The notes under the pieces were generated by a model. It was not told where the DNA came from. It ran no database searches and saw nothing but the letters and a program-made list of their open reading frames with translations. A stretch of 64,000 bases of DNA from contig CM031878.1 in NCBI GenBank assembly GCA_018697195.1, positions 9,445,351 to 9,509,350 on the forward strand, written 5' to 3'. Origin of the DNA: Certhia americana. Its lineage: Eukaryota > Chordata > Aves > Passeriformes > Certhiidae. Position 1 is the first letter of the stretch, and each line of letters opens with the position of its first letter. Below, piece after piece: positions 63,301-64,000 of this stretch. The position numbers were made by a program, and so were the translations under genes.

Positions 63301-64000
63301 ATAAAAGATTGGATCCTTTGGACTAAGTAGGTATTTTAAAATGGCAGTTCTGATAAATATGAAGGTTGTAAGCTTGTCCAAAGGCATGATTATCCCAAAT
63401 GTGCTTTTCAGATTGTTTTTGGAAACTAAGTGCAGTTGGTGCACTTCATCAACTGGAGAAAAGTTCCTGCACTTTGGTTACTGGTCTGATACCTGATTCT
63501 TTCATGTTACCATCCAGATCCAGTTCAGTGACCATTACACTGAAATTGTGCTATAGTTCATTGTCTTGAAAGAGCAACTGAAAAATTTTGAAGCTTTAGT
63601 GGGTTTTGTCTCTGTGATGACATAGTCAGCAAAGTCACAGATTTGCATGCCTAAACCCCTGCAGATAAGAAGAAAACAAGACTATATAAGTTGTAACCTG
63701 CACATGAAATGAACATTTAATTAATTTAGAAAGTCAGATGTGTCAATAGAAGTGGCCACTTATGTGTTTAGACAAGTGATATAATTTTCTCATGGTTAAC
63801 ATCGATTAAAAGAGCTGGGGGAACAAACAAAATCAGAAGTAAAGGCAGAAAGAAATTCCAAGCATCAACACCCAAATCGGATCACCTTGACATTAGACAC
63901 TGCAAAAGTATTAGAGCAAAATCAGATACACATCTCTATACTGTACAGCTGCTTGCACTGAATTAGCTATATAGCTTAATGTAAAGCTAGTGACAGCTGG
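60316..64000. other. Gene-free stretch to window end
   Basis: AT-rich sequence without a recognised gene, RNA or transposon. Frames such as 60837-61172 (111 codons) and the overlapping pair at 62079-62313 show no known domain. Confidence 0.5.

Overview
The window looks like AT-rich, non-coding nuclear DNA of a bird, most likely a passerine (the passerine part is a guess). Three things point there: CR1 LINE fragments that end in the avian CR1 tail built on the ATTCTATG octamer, LTRs of the type left by avian ERVL-like and ERVK-like retroviruses, and a decayed betaretrovirus-like (ERVK) provirus. I found no host protein-coding exon, rRNA, tRNA, CRISPR array or bacterial-type gene that I can defend. 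Most open frames are under about 90 codons and look like chance frames.

Layout. Positions 1-2120 are a strongly strand-asymmetric A/G (polypurine) low-complexity block, interrupted near 1584-1672 by a T-containing island with inverted repeats. A probable solo LTR lies at about 2853-3290. The main recognisable element is a 3'-truncated ERVK-like provirus on the + strand at about 6706-11600. It has a 5' LTR, a primer-binding-site remnant, gag (matrix, proline-rich, capsid and broken zinc-knuckle parts), a dUTPase-like plus protease region, and pol up to the start of RNase H. Integrase, env and a 3' LTR were not found. It carries many stops and frameshifts, so it is not a functional virus.

From 11.6 kb to the end the sequence is gene-free intergenic or intronic DNA. 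It holds scattered CR1 fragments (16428-16647, 27110-27207, 44655-45110, 60172-60315, and a doubtful antisense one near 31085), a likely ERVL-type solo LTR (52050-52446), a possible antisense LTR with a triple polypyrimidine repeat (46357-47042), and simple repeats: a T/G tract at 36559-36709, (ATTACT)n at 50256-50307, and poly-G/poly-C runs.

No coordinated gene system is visible. The most useful second looks are the polypurine block, the truncated provirus with its long surviving gag frame, and the LTR-like segment with tripled splice-acceptor-like repeats. Family assignments are from memory of consensus features; no database search was possible.
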